64,000 nucleotides of DNA from Roseomonas sp. (GTDB taxonomy: Bacteria > Pseudomonadota > Alphaproteobacteria > Acetobacterales > Acetobacteraceae): the NCBI GenBank assembly GCA_020249435.1, contig JADCFQ010000005.1, positions 1 to 64,000 on the forward strand. Reading direction: 5' to 3'. The translations under genes and the position numbers were made by a program. The notes under the pieces were generated by a model. The model saw nothing but the letters and a program-made list of their open reading frames with translations. It ran no database searches and was not told the DNA's origin. Positions 42,323 to 51,679 of this stretch are shown piece by piece; the first letter of the stretch is position 1; each line of letters starts with the position of its first letter.

Positions 42323-42348
42323 TTCGCTGGGAGGTGCCAGAAGGTTAC
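42323..42348 (-). promoter_or_regulatory. ECF sigma promoter, site 4 (FAD oxidoreductase operon)
   Basis: On the minus strand GTAACC (42348-42343), exactly 16 bases, then CGAA (42326-42323). It starts two bases after the DUF2064 stop and is 31 bases from the GTG at 42292. Confidence 0.76.
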
Positions 42349-42350
42349 GT

Positions 42351-43094
42351 TCAGCCCAGGCCTGCTTGTTGCGAGGGCGGTATTTCCGCCGCCGTCCAAG
42401 CCGCCAGCAAGGCGCGCGTATACCGCGCTGGACCACCTTGTACCACCGCATCAGGGAAGGGGGACTGCCCGTCAAATTCAGCCTTCAGACGCTGAAAATC
42501 CTCCGCCTCATCCACATCATACCATTTATGCAGCACATGCACCGGCAGGCCCATTTGCGCTGCACGTGCGCAGGTGGTGGAGAAGACCGCCGGTGTGCTC
42601 CAGGCCATGTTACGGAATAATGTCGGATGAAAGCCCTTCAGCCCAATGAGATTATAGCCGCCATCCAGCGAAGGGCCGAGGACGACGCGATCACCATCGG
42701 GGCGCAGCGCAGTGATGGCTTCTTCGATCAGAACACCAGGCAGGCTAGGGCTGTCGCTATTCACGAAAACAACGCTGTTATGCCCCGCCTGGAGCAGCAC
42801 CTTCAAACTTGCTTCCAGCACCTGCCCAACATCATCGGCCTCGCGCGGGATTAGCTGCCAATCAGAGGTGAGAAGTTCGCGCAGCACTGCCTCGGTGCCG
42901 GCGGGGCTGAATAGCGCGTAGCATTGCCGGGAGAGCGTTGCGGGTAAAGCCGCCAAGGTTTCTGCAACATCACGGATGAAACAGGCGGAGAGCTGGGCTG
43001 TTCGACTCTGGCCAAGCAATGGCCAAAGCCGCGACTTGCCGCGCCCGATGGCGGGGGTTTTGCAGACAAGCGCGATGGCAATTTTTGGCGTCAT
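42351..43094 (-). CDS. DUF2064/TIGR04282-type glycosyltransferase-like protein
   Basis: 247 residues. The nucleotide-sugar-transferase-like fold is shown by ALVCKTPAIGRGKSRLWPLL, VFVNSDSPSLPGVLIEEAI with a DxD-like site, and VLGPSLDGGYNLIGLKG. The family is named in databases after arsenosugar biosynthesis clusters, although many members are uncharacterised. It is a single-gene unit behind its own ECF promoter; the next gene downstream has a separate one. Confidence 0.88.
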   Translation of the reverse strand: MTPKIAIALVCKTPAIGRGKSRLWPLLGQSRTAQLSACFIRDVAETLAALPATLSRQCYALFSPAGTEAVLRELLTSDWQLIPREADDVGQVLEASLKVLLQAGHNSVVFVNSDSPSLPGVLIEEAITALRPDGDRVVLGPSLDGGYNLIGLKGFHPTLFRNMAWSTPAVFSTTCARAAQMGLPVHVLHKWYDVDEAEDFQRLKAEFDGQSPFPDAVVQGGPARYTRALLAAWTAAEIPPSQQAGLG

Positions 43095-43124
43095 TATTCC
43101 AGGAAACCTAGAACAAGCTCCTTA

Positions 43125-43150
43125 TACGCCGAAAGGGCTGCTAAGGTTAC
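43125..43150 (-). promoter_or_regulatory. ECF sigma promoter, site 5 (DUF2064 gene)
   Basis: On the minus strand GTAACC (43150-43145), exactly 16 bases, then CGTA (43128-43125), 31 bases before the DUF2064 start. It is the last site seen, and the IS remnant begins about 30 bases beyond it, so the cluster probably ends here. Confidence 0.75.
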
Positions 43151-43181
43151 GCATCAAGAAACGGGTTAGATCTGCCGCGCC

Positions 43182-43553
43182 TTGGCCGCGCGGGCTCATT
43201 TGATCTTCCTGCAGGCCTGTAGCGCCGACCTGAACCCGATCGAGCAACTCTTCGCCAAGCTCAAGCACCTGATGCGCGCCGTACAGTCAGGCACCGTGGA
43301 AGGAACCTGGCAAAAGGCCGGAGCGCTGAGGAGCATCAATGCGCTTGCTGAGACCATGAACGGGCTTTACAAAACCGAGGTCATTCACCGGCGCGAGCCG
43401 TGGCGCAGCTTCAAGGCCGTGGAATTCGCCACCTTGGAATGGGTAGATTGGTTCAATAAGGGACGCTTGCTGGCGCCAATCGGCTATATTCCGCCATCGG
43501 AAACCGAAGAACGCACCTATGCCTTACTGGATGAACCAGCCGTGGCAGCTTAA
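43182..43553 (+). pseudogene. chimeric transposase remnant (IS630-type piece joined to IS3-type piece)
   Basis: One open frame of 123 codons joins two unrelated families. The first ~50 codons (HLIFLQACSADLNPIEQLFA, KLKHLMR...GTVEGTWQKAGAL) match the C-terminal DDE region of IS630-type transposases. From about 43332 the frame continues INALAETMNGLYKTEVIHR and RSFKAVEFATLEWVDWFN, ending YALLDEPAVAA, the C-terminus of IS3-family OrfB. Neither half is complete and no inverted repeats were found, so it is a fossil of overlapping insertions. Confidence 0.8.
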
Positions 43554-43663
43554 CTTAAGCAAAGCAGCCTTCGGCAAAGCCGGGGCGGTTCATTCAAAAA
43601 GTCAAAAATGGTATCCAAGGGCGGCTTGACGACAACCGATACCGACACGCCAATTGCCAATTT

Positions 43664-43951
43664 TCACGCGATGGCATCTATCGCCTGCGCCAGCCTGACA
43701 TCGCGCGCGGAAAGCCCGCCCGCGTCATGGGTGGAAAGCGTAATTTCCACCCGGTTCCAGACATTGAACCATTCCGGGTGATGGTCCTGCGCTTCGGCCA
43801 ATAATGCCACGCGCGCCATAAAACCCCAGGCTTCGGAAAAATCCTTGAAGCGGAAGCTGCGCGTAATGGCATCACGGCCTTCCACCAGCTTCCATTCTGG
43901 CAGCGCTGCCGCCAGGCCCGCCCGTTCCGTGGTGGTGAGTTTCTCCACCAT
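43664..43951 (-). CDS. phhB: 4a-hydroxytetrahydrobiopterin dehydratase (PCD/DCoH)
   Basis: 95 residues, normal length. The active-site pattern [20 protein letters not shown] contains the conserved histidines and PEW, and the end [18 protein letters not shown] is typical. Dehydrates the 4a-carbinolamine of tetrahydropterin after aromatic amino acid hydroxylation; no hydroxylase gene is nearby, and the protein is often present alone. It follows fabG by 4 bases and probably shares its transcript. Confidence 0.93.
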   Translation of the reverse strand: MVEKLTTTERAGLAAALPEWKLVEGRDAITRSFRFKDFSEAWGFMARVALLAEAQDHHPEWFNVWNRVEITLSTHDAGGLSARDVRLAQAIDAIA

Positions 43952-43955
43952 GGCG

Positions 43956-44693
43956 TCAGATCATCGCCATGCCGCCATTGACATGCAGGGTCTGGCCAGT
44001 GACCCAGCCGGCCTCATTGCTCGCCAAATACACCACGGCGGCGGCGATATCCTCGGGCGAGCCCATGCGCTGGGTCGGGATGCGCGCGAGCAGGGCTGTT
44101 TTCTGCGCGTCATTCAGCGCATCCGTCATGGCGGTCTTCACAAAACCCGGGGCCACCACATTCACCGTGACACCGCGCGTTGCCACTTCCTGCGCCAAGG
44201 ATTTGGACATGCCAATCAGGCCCGCCTTGGCGGCAGCGTAATTCGCCTGGCCGGCATTGCCGGTGACACCCACAATGGACGCGATGGAAATGATCCGCCC
44301 CTGGCGCTTTTTCATCATGCCGCGCAACGCGGCACGCGCCAGGCGAAACGGCGCGGTCAAATCCACTTCCAGCACCGCATTCCAATCCGCATCACCCATG
44401 CGGAGCGCCAGCATATCGCGCGTGAAGCCAGCATTATTCACCAGAATATCCAAAGAATCGGCCTCGGCTTCGATCTTTTCCACAAGCTTCGCCGGCGCTT
44501 CCGGGTCCGCCAGATCGGCAGGCGCCACGATTACGCGGGACCCAAGCTCGGCGGCCAATGCCTCCAATTCCGCGGCGCGGCGGCCCGTGATGGCAACGGT
44601 CGCGCCCTGGGCGTGCAGCGCACGGGCCACGCCCGCGCCAATGCCGCCCGTGGCACCGGTGACAAGCGCGGTCTTGCCGGTCAGATCAAACAT
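43956..44693 (-). CDS. fabG: 3-oxoacyl-ACP reductase
   Basis: 245 residues. SDR motifs: [45 protein letters not shown] with the catalytic Ser, Tyr and Lys, and [12 protein letters not shown]. The ending [13 protein letters not shown] is diagnostic for FabG. NADPH-dependent reductive step of fatty acid elongation. It follows fabD by 11 bases. acpP, which normally comes next, is not present before the IS remnant. Confidence 0.97.
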   Translation of the reverse strand: MFDLTGKTALVTGATGGIGAGVARALHAQGATVAITGRRAAELEALAAELGSRVIVAPADLADPEAPAKLVEKIEAEADSLDILVNNAGFTRDMLALRMGDADWNAVLEVDLTAPFRLARAALRGMMKKRQGRIISIASIVGVTGNAGQANYAAAKAGLIGMSKSLAQEVATRGVTVNVVAPGFVKTAMTDALNDAQKTALLARIPTQRMGSPEDIAAAVVYLASNEAGWVTGQTLHVNGGMAMI

Positions 44694-44704
44694 CGGACAT
44701 CCCC

Positions 44705-45664
44705 TCAGAGCGTTTTCAGGAAGGCTTCAAGTTCGGCCGGATTGCCGATGGCAAGCGCGGTGGCTTCCGGCGCATTGCGCTTCATGAGGCCAGTCAGCAC
44801 CTTGCCAGCACCGACCTCAATGAAATTGGTGCAGCCCATGGCGGCCATGGCGGCGACGCATTCGCGCCAGCGCACTGTGCCGGTGACTTGCCGCACGAGC
44901 AGATCGCGGATTTCAGCGGGATCGGTCGCCTTGGCTGCGGTCACATTCGCCACCACCGGCACGGCGGGCGCCTGCATGGTGGCCTTGCCCAGCGCTTCCG
45001 CCATGGCGTCGGCTGCGGGCGCCATCAGGGCACAATGGAAGGGCGCCGAGACTGGCAGCAGCATGGCGCGCTTCACGCCCTTTTCCTTGGCGATTTCAAT
45101 GGCGCGCTCCACCGCGGCCTTGGCGCCGGAAATCACCACCTGACCGCCGCCATTGTCATTGGCCGCTTCCACCACCTCAGCCTTGCCCGTCTCAGGGTTG
45201 GTGGCGGCGGCGGCGCAAATCTCCTGCGCGAGGTCAATCTCCGCGCCCAAAAGTGCCGCCATGGCGCCGGTGCCGGGTGGCGTCGCCTTCTGCATCGCCT
45301 CACCCCGCAAGCGCAAAAGCTTGGCGGCGGTTGCGACATCAAAGGCGCCGGCAGCCGTCAGCGCGCTATATTCGCCGAGCGAATGGCCCGCTACCAGCGC
45401 CACACGCGCGGCCAGCCCAAAACCGCCTTCGGCTTCCAGGGCGCGCACCACCGCCAAGGAATGCGCCATCAGCGCCGGCTGGGCATTGGCGGTCAGGGTC
45501 AATTCCTCCTGCGGGCCTTCCCACATCAGCTTGCTCAGCTTGTGGTTCAGCGCGTCATCCACTTCCTGAAAGACGTGGCGGGCAGAAGGAAAGGCATCGG
45601 CCAGGTCGCGGCCCATGCCGACAGCCTGGCTCCCTTGGCCGGGAAAGACGAAGGCGAAGGCCAT
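44705..45664 (-). CDS. fabD: malonyl-CoA:ACP transacylase
   Basis: 319 residues. The family opens with FVFPGQGSQAVGMG, has the nucleophile motif GHSLGEYSAL, the arginine-containing LRLRGEAMQKA, and the catalytic histidine in SAPFHCALM. Ends with EVGAGKVLTGLMKRN. Loads malonyl groups onto ACP to feed fatty acid synthesis. First gene of the fabD-fabG-phhB group. Confidence 0.97.
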   Translation of the reverse strand: MAFAFVFPGQGSQAVGMGRDLADAFPSARHVFQEVDDALNHKLSKLMWEGPQEELTLTANAQPALMAHSLAVVRALEAEGGFGLAARVALVAGHSLGEYSALTAAGAFDVATAAKLLRLRGEAMQKATPPGTGAMAALLGAEIDLAQEICAAAATNPETGKAEVVEAANDNGGGQVVISGAKAAVERAIEIAKEKGVKRAMLLPVSAPFHCALMAPAADAMAEALGKATMQAPAVPVVANVTAAKATDPAEIRDLLVRQVTGTVRWRECVAAMAAMGCTNFIEVGAGKVLTGLMKRNAPEATALAIGNPAELEAFLKTL

Positions 45665-45734
45665 GTTCAGAATTCCGTGATTGTTAAAGGTCAGGCCGCG
45701 CGAATGGCCGCGCGGCCCCGGCTTGTCAACCGCG

Positions 45735-46706
45735 TCAATTCATCTGGATATTGGCTTCGCGCACCACCTGCTTCCAGCGGGCGAGCTCCGCCGAAATCGT
45801 GGCCCCCAATTCCTGGGGGGAGGATGCGTCAATGGTGAAGCCGGCTGCCGTCAGGCGCTGCGTGGTCTCGGGCGCGCGCAGCGCTGCGACAATCACCTCA
45901 TGCAGCCGGGCGATGGCCGGCAGAGGGGTGCCCGCTGGCGCCAGAAAGGCCGACCAGGATGCAGAAAGCACATCCGGCAGGCCGGCTTCGGGCATGGTGG
46001 GCACATCCGGCAGGCCGGAAAAGCGCTTGGTGCCGGTAATCGCAATGGCGCGGAGTGCGCCCGAGACCACATGCGGGCGTGCCGTCGCGGCATTCAGGAT
46101 GCTCGCCTGGACCTGCCCCTGGATCATGGCAGTCACGGCGGGCGCGCCGCCGGGGAAGGGCACATGCGTCGCCTCAGTCCCCGTGCGCTTCAGGAATAGC
46201 TCCATGCCCAATTGCTCGGTGGAGCCGACCCCGCCCGAGGAATAGGCCGCCCGGCCCCCTTCGCGCTTCAGCCAGGCGACAACCTCGGCCACATTGGTCG
46301 CGGGCACATCCTTGTTCACGACCAGCATATTGGGCACCGACATGGCCAGGCTGACCGGGGCGAAATCCTTTTCAGGATCATAGCCGGGGCGGGTCATGAC
46401 GGCAGGGTTGATGGTCATGGTGCCGCTGGCGGCCACAATCAGCGTATGGCCATCGGCGGCTTGGGCGGCGACATGGCGGGCGGCGATGGCGCCCGTGGCG
46501 CCGGGGCGGTTTTCCACCACCACATTCTGGCCAAGGGCTGCCTGGATGGCGGGGGCGACCAGCCGCGCCACCAGATCATTCGGCCCGCCAGGGGCAAAGG
46601 GCACCACCAGCACCAACGGGCGGCTTGGCGCCCAGGCGCCTTGCGCGCGGGCTTGGGTGGCGAGCAACGCCAAGGGCAGGCCCATCAGCAAGCGGCGGTT
46701 CAACAT
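45735..46706 (-). CDS. Bug-type tripartite tricarboxylate transporter substrate-binding protein
   Basis: 323 residues. The signal is MLNRRLLMGLPLALLATQAR with an AQA cleavage site. The mature core shows RPLVLVVPFAPGGPNDLVAR, VVENRPGATGAIAARHVA and DGHTLIVAASGTMTINPAVM, the usual TctC/Bug pattern. It binds a carboxylate in the periplasm. No TctA or TctB genes are nearby, and orphan Bug proteins are abundant in Acetobacteraceae. It stands between fabD and rpsF, which are usually closer together in related genomes. Confidence 0.93.
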   Translation of the reverse strand: MLNRRLLMGLPLALLATQARAQGAWAPSRPLVLVVPFAPGGPNDLVARLVAPAIQAALGQNVVVENRPGATGAIAARHVAAQAADGHTLIVAASGTMTINPAVMTRPGYDPEKDFAPVSLAMSVPNMLVVNKDVPATNVAEVVAWLKREGGRAAYSSGGVGSTEQLGMELFLKRTGTEATHVPFPGGAPAVTAMIQGQVQASILNAATARPHVVSGALRAIAITGTKRFSGLPDVPTMPEAGLPDVLSASWSAFLAPAGTPLPAIARLHEVIVAALRAPETTQRLTAAGFTIDASSPQELGATISAELARWKQVVREANIQMN

Positions 46707-46897
46707 GATGCATCTCCCCTAATTTTCTTGGGCCTTCTAAGCATAAAGCGGCGGGGCGCGACAGCCAGGGCTTGATCCCCCACCCCGCTTTGTGCTTTAC
46801 GCCCCGCTCCCCTGCCGGGCGCAAGGCAAGCGCGCGGCTATGCCCCTATGTGCGCCCCATCCCGGGGCCAGGGCTGAGCCAGCCAAAGGGAGATCAC
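46707..46897. promoter_or_regulatory. divergent upstream region of rpsF and the Bug gene
   Basis: 191 bases shared by two divergent genes. An imperfect inverted repeat pairs GCATAAAGCGG (near 46740) with CCGCTTTGTGC (near 46785). Further downstream, CCCGGGGCCAGGGCTGAGCC precedes the rpsF ribosome site AAGGGAG. An S6:S18-binding autoregulatory leader is possible here, but I cannot confirm its conserved bulge. Confidence 0.3.
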
Positions 46898-47374
46898 ATG
46901 CCGCTATACGAATGCGTGTTCATCGCACGCAATGATATCACGCAACAGCAGGTTGAAGCCATTGCCGACCAGGTCGCCGCGACCTTGGCCGAAGGCGGTG
47001 GCGAAGTGCGCAAGCGCGAATATTGGGGCCTGCGCAGCCTTGCTTATCGCATCAAGAAGAATCGCAAGGGGCATTACATGCTTCTTGGCCTTGATACGCC
47101 CCCTGCCGCCTTGAATGAAGCCGAACGTCAGCTTGGCCTTAATGAAGACGTGCTGCGCATGCTGACCGTGCGCGTGGAAGCGATTGATGAGGCGCCTTCC
47201 GCTGTCATGTCCAAGCGTGGCGGTGGTGAAGAACGCGATCGGGAAAAGAGCTTCCGTGGCCCGCGCCCGGCTGGCCGCTTTGGTTCCGGCCGTGGTGGCC
47301 GCGGTGATGACCGCGAGGAATTCCGCGCCCGTGGCCGCGACGAAATGGAAATGCCCATGGGGATGGAGGAATAA
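46898..47374 (+). CDS. rpsF: 30S ribosomal protein S6
   Basis: 158 residues from the ATG at 46898, preceded by AAAGGGAG. The fold is recognised from [40 protein letters not shown] and [10 protein letters not shown]-like [16 protein letters not shown]. The C-terminus carries a long Arg/Gly/Glu-rich tail ([15 protein letters not shown]), as in many alphaproteobacterial S6. First gene of the rpsF-rpsR-DUF2232-rplI operon. Confidence 0.97.
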   Translation: MPLYECVFIARNDITQQQVEAIADQVAATLAEGGGEVRKREYWGLRSLAYRIKKNRKGHYMLLGLDTPPAALNEAERQLGLNEDVLRMLTVRVEAIDEAPSAVMSKRGGGEERDREKSFRGPRPAGRFGSGRGGRGDDREEFRARGRDEMEMPMGMEE

Positions 47375-47377
47375 GCC

Positions 47378-47656
47378 ATGTCTGACAATGCAGATCTGAT
47401 CCCCGCCGCCCGCCGCCCCGCTGTGGGCGCCCGCCGGCCGTTTCATCGTCGTCGCAAATCCTGCCCCTTCAGCGGGAATGGCGCGCCGAAGATTGATTAT
47501 AAGGATGTGCGGCTCCTGTCCCGCTTCCTGTCCGAGCGCGGCAAGATCGTGCCGGCGCGCATCACCTCGGTTTCGGCGAAGAAGCAGCGCGAATTGGCCA
47601 TTGCCATCAAGCGCGCGCGCTTCCTGGCGCTGCTGCCTTACGTGATTGCGGATTAG
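47378..47656 (+). CDS. rpsR: 30S ribosomal protein S18
   Basis: 92 residues, starting 3 bases after rpsF. The core is [40 protein letters not shown] and [20 protein letters not shown]. It carries the CPFSG cysteine found in part of the family. Binds S6 in the 30S platform. Confidence 0.97.
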   Translation: MSDNADLIPAARRPAVGARRPFHRRRKSCPFSGNGAPKIDYKDVRLLSRFLSERGKIVPARITSVSAKKQRELAIAIKRARFLALLPYVIAD

Positions 47657-47691
47657 GCAGCGCGTTACGGCGAAAGGGCATGGGACCAGCC

Positions 47692-48606
47692 ATGGCGATC
47701 AGGCGCGGCCTGTTGGATGACCCGCGTTGGCTCGCGGCGGCGATTGGTGGGATTGGTTCCGCCATTGCCGCGCTATGGGCCATGCGCGGGTTGCCGCTGG
47801 GCTTTGCCGCTTTCTGGCTGACATCCTTGCCAATCTTCGCCGCCGGGCTTGGCTTTGGCAGCCTTGCTGCCTTTGGCGCGCTTTGTGTCGGCACCGTGAT
47901 GGTGCTGATGCTGGCAAGCGAATGGCCGGCGCTGATTTATCTGCTGGGCTTCGCACTTCCTGCGCTGCTGATGGTGGCAACGGGGCTGCGCGGTGGCCGG
48001 CTGGATGCCTCTGCCCCCTTGGCGCTGACCGGCATTTGGCCGGCGCTGGTGATCCTATTGGTGGCGATGCTGCTGGCGGGGTCTCCCGGTGGGTTTGATG
48101 GGGCCTTGATTGGTTCAGTCAACCAAGGCCTGGCCCGCATGGGCATTGCCGATGCCGGCATGCCGGTGGAGCAATTGGCGCGCATCATGGCGCCCGCCAT
48201 GGCGGGGTGGATGGTGGCGGCGCTGATCCTTTGCGGGATTGGCGCGCAATCGGCGCTGGCACGGCGCGGCATGGCTTTGGCCGCAAACCCGCGCTGGAGC
48301 GAAGCCCGCTTGCCGATCTGGTACGGGTTTTTGCCATCCGGGGCGGCGCTGATCTGGCTGAGCGGCATGGGCGGCGATAGCAGCCTGCCTTTCGCGCTTT
48401 TTGTGGTGTTGCTGCTGCCCTTTTTTCTGCTGGGGCTTGCCGCGGTGCATCGGCGTTCTGCCGGCCGCACCGCCCGGCCCTTTATGCTTGGCGTCTTCTA
48501 CGCCGGGCTTGTGATCTTGAGCGTGCCGGCCGCAATCGCGGTGACGGCCTTCGGCATTTTCGAACAATGGGGGCGGCGCAACCAGCCGCCCGGAGGCATG
48601 ACATGA
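47692..48606 (+). CDS. DUF2232 integral membrane protein
   Basis: 304 residues from the ATG at 47692 (47680 is also possible). About eight hydrophobic segments are seen, including [20 protein letters not shown] and [12 protein letters not shown], with a conserved loop [16 protein letters not shown] near the end and [15 protein letters not shown] at the C-terminus. The gene lies between rpsR and rplI in many alphaproteobacteria (YybS-like family), with no settled function. Its stop overlaps the rplI start (ATGA). Confidence 0.85.
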   Translation: MAIRRGLLDDPRWLAAAIGGIGSAIAALWAMRGLPLGFAAFWLTSLPIFAAGLGFGSLAAFGALCVGTVMVLMLASEWPALIYLLGFALPALLMVATGLRGGRLDASAPLALTGIWPALVILLVAMLLAGSPGGFDGALIGSVNQGLARMGIADAGMPVEQLARIMAPAMAGWMVAALILCGIGAQSALARRGMALAANPRWSEARLPIWYGFLPSGAALIWLSGMGGDSSLPFALFVVLLLPFFLLGLAAVHRRSAGRTARPFMLGVFYAGLVILSVPAAIAVTAFGIFEQWGRRNQPPGGMT

Positions 48607-49160
48607 TTGACCTGATCCTGATGCAGCGCGTGGACAAGCTTGGCCAAATGGGTGAGCGCGTGAAGGTGCGCCCTGGCTATGCGCGCAATTACTTGCTGCC
48701 CACCGGCAAGGCGATCCGCGCCAGCAAATCCAACCTGGAACGGTTTGAGCGCGAACGCGCCCAGCTTGAAGCGGATAACATCAAGCGCCGTGGTGAGGCT
48801 GAGCGTGTGGCCGAACGCGTGGCCGGGCTTTCCGTGATCATCATCCGCCAGGCGGGTGAAAGCGGCAGCCTTTATGGTTCCGTGGTGGCGCGCGATATCG
48901 CCATTGCCTGCACCGAAGGCGGCCTGACCGTCACGCGTGAACAAGTGCTGCTGGGTGAACCCATCAAGGCCGTTGGCGTCAGCACCGTGCAGGTGGAACT
49001 CCACCCCGAAGTGCGGATCCCGGTGGTGGTGAATGTGGCGCGTAGCCGCGAAGAAGCTGAAAAGCAGGCGCGTGGCGAAAGCGCGGCCGCTGCTGCACAG
49101 GCCGAAAGCCTGGAAGCTGAATTGGCCGCCGAAATGGCTGCGACGGAAGAAGCTGGCTGA
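48603..49160 (+). CDS. rplI: 50S ribosomal protein L9
   Basis: 185 residues. The N-terminal rRNA-binding domain is [20 protein letters not shown], continuing [20 protein letters not shown], the family signature. A connecting helix and the C-terminal domain follow ([29 protein letters not shown]). The terminal [19 protein letters not shown] extension is a common alphaproteobacterial addition. Last gene of its operon. Confidence 0.97.
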   Translation: MIDLILMQRVDKLGQMGERVKVRPGYARNYLLPTGKAIRASKSNLERFERERAQLEADNIKRRGEAERVAERVAGLSVIIIRQAGESGSLYGSVVARDIAIACTEGGLTVTREQVLLGEPIKAVGVSTVQVELHPEVRIPVVVNVARSREEAEKQARGESAAAAAQAESLEAELAAEMAATEEAG

Positions 49161-49169
49161 GATTGGCTC

Positions 49170-49200
49170 AGGGTTGCGGGGGCTCGGCCACCGCAACCCT
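49170..49200 (+). terminator. hairpin after the rpsF operon
   Basis: AGGGTTGCGG (49170-49179) and CCGCAACCCT (49191-49200) form a perfect 10-bp stem ten bases after the rplI stop. The T-run is weak. A second perfect stem, GCAACCTT with AAGGTTGC (49217-49240), follows, so the pair may end transcription together. Confidence 0.55.
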
Positions 49201-49391
49201 TCCAGTGAAAGCGAGTGCAACCTTCGTCAGGCAAGGTTGCGCTTCACCTTCATTCAGGGCGCAATTTGTAAGTACCTGCCTGATCGCATGTGCCGAACAG
49301 CAAGGTATCACCATCTGGCTTGAATCTGCGCCGGCCCCCTACGCAACGATGCTGGCCGCCAAGTTCTGGCCAGCACCAATTCTTGATTTGC

Positions 49392-49425
49392 AAAAGGGTG
49401 TGATCCGAAGGGATGGGTCACGCCC
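49392..49425 (-). terminator. intrinsic terminator after the chemoreceptor gene
   Basis: On the minus strand GGGCGTGA and TCACACCC (with one G-T pair) enclose a loop of about 14 bases and are followed immediately by TTTT. It lies about 25 bases downstream of the chemoreceptor stop. Confidence 0.65.
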
Positions 49426-49450
49426 TTATCGTATGCTTCTGGGCTGGCCG

Positions 49451-51532
49451 TTACGCCGCGCGAACCCTTTGGATGAAGCCCGCCATGGCGCGCGACAAAT
49501 CCTCAGACCGCCCAGCCAGGCCCTGCGCAGTGCTGAGCACCTGAGAGGCTGAGGCGGTGCTATCTGTCGCGGTCTTAGCCACCAGCGAAGCATCGCCACG
49601 CACCGCTTCCGTCAATGAGGATGTGCGCGAGACATTATTGGCAACATCCGCAATCACCGCATTCTGCTCCTCAATCGCGGAGGCGATGGTGGAAGCGATA
49701 TGCTCCAGCTCAGCAATGGCGCCGGAAATATCCTTGATATTCGTCACTGCCGCGCCGGTTGCACTTTGAATGCCGGCAATCTGTTCACTGATTTCCGCAG
49801 TGGCCTTGCCAGTCTGCGCGGCAAGTGCCTTCACCTCACTCGCGACCACCGCGAAGCCCTTGCCCGCTTCGCCCGCGCGCGCGGCTTCAATAGTGGCGTT
49901 AAGTGCCAGAAGATTGGTCTGACCCGCGATGGAATTGATCAGCTCCACCACGCTGCCAATGCGGCCTACCGTCTCCGCCAGGGTATTGATCTGCTCCGTG
50001 GTGCGGGCGGCATTTTCGACCGCTTCCTGCGTCTTCGCTGCGGAATTCTGGATCGAACGGCTGATTTCACCAACCGAGGTGGTCATCTGTTCGGTCGCAG
50101 CCGCCACACCGGATGCAATGTTTGAGGTTTCCTCAGCCGAGCGCAACACGGATTGTGAACGGTCACCCACATCGCCTGCGGAATTCTGCATGGCCTGGGC
50201 GGCACCGGTCATATCCCGCGCATTGTCATTCAGGGATTGGACAATGGCGCCGATTTCACGTTCGAATTCAGCGGCGATCTTTTCCATCTCTGCCTTGCGC
50301 TGCACGGCACGCTGTTCCTCGGCGGCCTGCTTTTCAGCTTCCAGCGCGGCAACGCGCAACGCATTGTCGCGGAAGACAACCAATGAACGCGCCATATCGC
50401 CGATTTCATCACCGCTCTTCAAATCAGTGATGGCAATGGCGGTATCGCCATTCGCCAAAGCAGCCATCGCCTGATTGGTGCGCGAAAGGCGCTGGGCGAT
50501 ACGGAAGTAGAGCAACCAGGAGACAAACAGAATCGCCGCAATACCAATGACGGCGAATAGGGCGCTCAGCATCAGGCCCATCCTGATCTCTGCCATCGCG
50601 TTTTCCGCGCTACGGGTTGCGAATTCGCTGAAAGCATTGGTAGCGCCTTCGATTTCTGCAAGCGCCTCACCCGACCTTAGAAAGAAGGCATTGAAATCAA
50701 TGGGGTAGTTTCCATTAGAAGCACCAGAGAGCACCGACTGACGCAAGGACGCGTAATTTTGTCCATAGGCGCGCTCAATCTGAGCGAGTGTAGGCTGTAA
50801 CGCTTCTGGGAGCAGGCGGCGAGTGGATTTAAGCGCTTCAAATGCCGCTTCGGCCTGGCCCGTAAGACCGCTGGCGGTGATCATGGTTGCGGGCGTCATG
50901 GCGCGCTGATGCAGTAGCGCAACAGCCAAATAGGTGCGTGATTGACCCTCAAATTCGCGCATGCGCCAGATACGATAGGCGGCCAAAACGGTATGTTCGG
51001 CCTTGGCAGTCCGGATGGCAGAGCTTTCGATGAGGTTACCCAGAACCGACTGCATGCCGCGAATGGCGCCAATGATTTCCTGGGGCAGAGCATCCACGTC
51101 CGCGGCACGATTCTGGCGCGGTGATGAGACTGCAGCATCGGCACGGGCGCGCAGCGCTGTCAGATTGGCGCGCGCCGCCTTCAGCGCATTGATGGTTTCC
51201 TGCCTGTTTGTGATGGCGCTTGTCCGTTCAAGATGCGTCATCAGTGCATCAAAATGCTGTTCGGAGATCCTTCTCTGCTCCATGCGCAAGGTAGCGAATT
51301 GCGCGGGCAGTGGCGTGTCCAGCGTCAGGCCAACCTGCGTCACTGAACGTTCCAGGGACATGGGCATCAGCGCCCGATAGCCAAGTTCCAAAGCAGCTGT
51401 GATTTCGTGACCCCTTTTAGCGAGGGTCCTTTCATTCAACTTGTCGCTGATAACCATCGCCGATATCCCGGCGACCAGAAGTGTGAGCACGGCGCCAATG
51501 CCGAGCCCGATATTGCGGATGGAGATGCGCAC
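49451..51532 (-). CDS. methyl-accepting chemotaxis protein
   Basis: 693 residues from the GTG at 51532 (AAGGAA upstream). The N-terminal segment [20 protein letters not shown] is the first membrane helix, and a second ([20 protein letters not shown]) closes a periplasmic helical sensor of about 300 residues. HAMP follows ([20 protein letters not shown]), then the signalling helices whose hairpin tip contains [20 protein letters not shown] and [12 protein letters not shown]. No chemotaxis kinase genes are nearby, so it works with the core system elsewhere. It occupies the place where hisF would be expected after hisA. Confidence 0.93.
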   Translation of the reverse strand: MRISIRNIGLGIGAVLTLLVAGISAMVISDKLNERTLAKRGHEITAALELGYRALMPMSLERSVTQVGLTLDTPLPAQFATLRMEQRRISEQHFDALMTHLERTSAITNRQETINALKAARANLTALRARADAAVSSPRQNRAADVDALPQEIIGAIRGMQSVLGNLIESSAIRTAKAEHTVLAAYRIWRMREFEGQSRTYLAVALLHQRAMTPATMITASGLTGQAEAAFEALKSTRRLLPEALQPTLAQIERAYGQNYASLRQSVLSGASNGNYPIDFNAFFLRSGEALAEIEGATNAFSEFATRSAENAMAEIRMGLMLSALFAVIGIAAILFVSWLLYFRIAQRLSRTNQAMAALANGDTAIAITDLKSGDEIGDMARSLVVFRDNALRVAALEAEKQAAEEQRAVQRKAEMEKIAAEFEREIGAIVQSLNDNARDMTGAAQAMQNSAGDVGDRSQSVLRSAEETSNIASGVAAATEQMTTSVGEISRSIQNSAAKTQEAVENAARTTEQINTLAETVGRIGSVVELINSIAGQTNLLALNATIEAARAGEAGKGFAVVASEVKALAAQTGKATAEISEQIAGIQSATGAAVTNIKDISGAIAELEHIASTIASAIEEQNAVIADVANNVSRTSSLTEAVRGDASLVAKTATDSTASASQVLSTAQGLAGRSEDLSRAMAGFIQRVRAA

Positions 51533-51679
51533 AGTGCGGGTTCCTTCTGCGGGGGTTGGAAAGAAGGCCGCCCCCATAGAGGCATTTTCTGAACAATCGG
51601 TTACATTTCAGACATGTTTTGTAATATGGCTCTTGCTTTAAAAACCGCAGAAATCGGAACTCGGCCCAAAAGGCCCCGC

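Noticed and set aside
49163-49552. Plus-strand open frame after rplI
   Set aside because: It covers two hairpins and the chemoreceptor terminator and runs into the antisense of that gene; no family resemblance.
51598-51603. GTAACC on the minus strand before the chemoreceptor as an ECF promoter
   Set aside because: The bases 16 nt downstream are CCTC, so the -10 element is absent.
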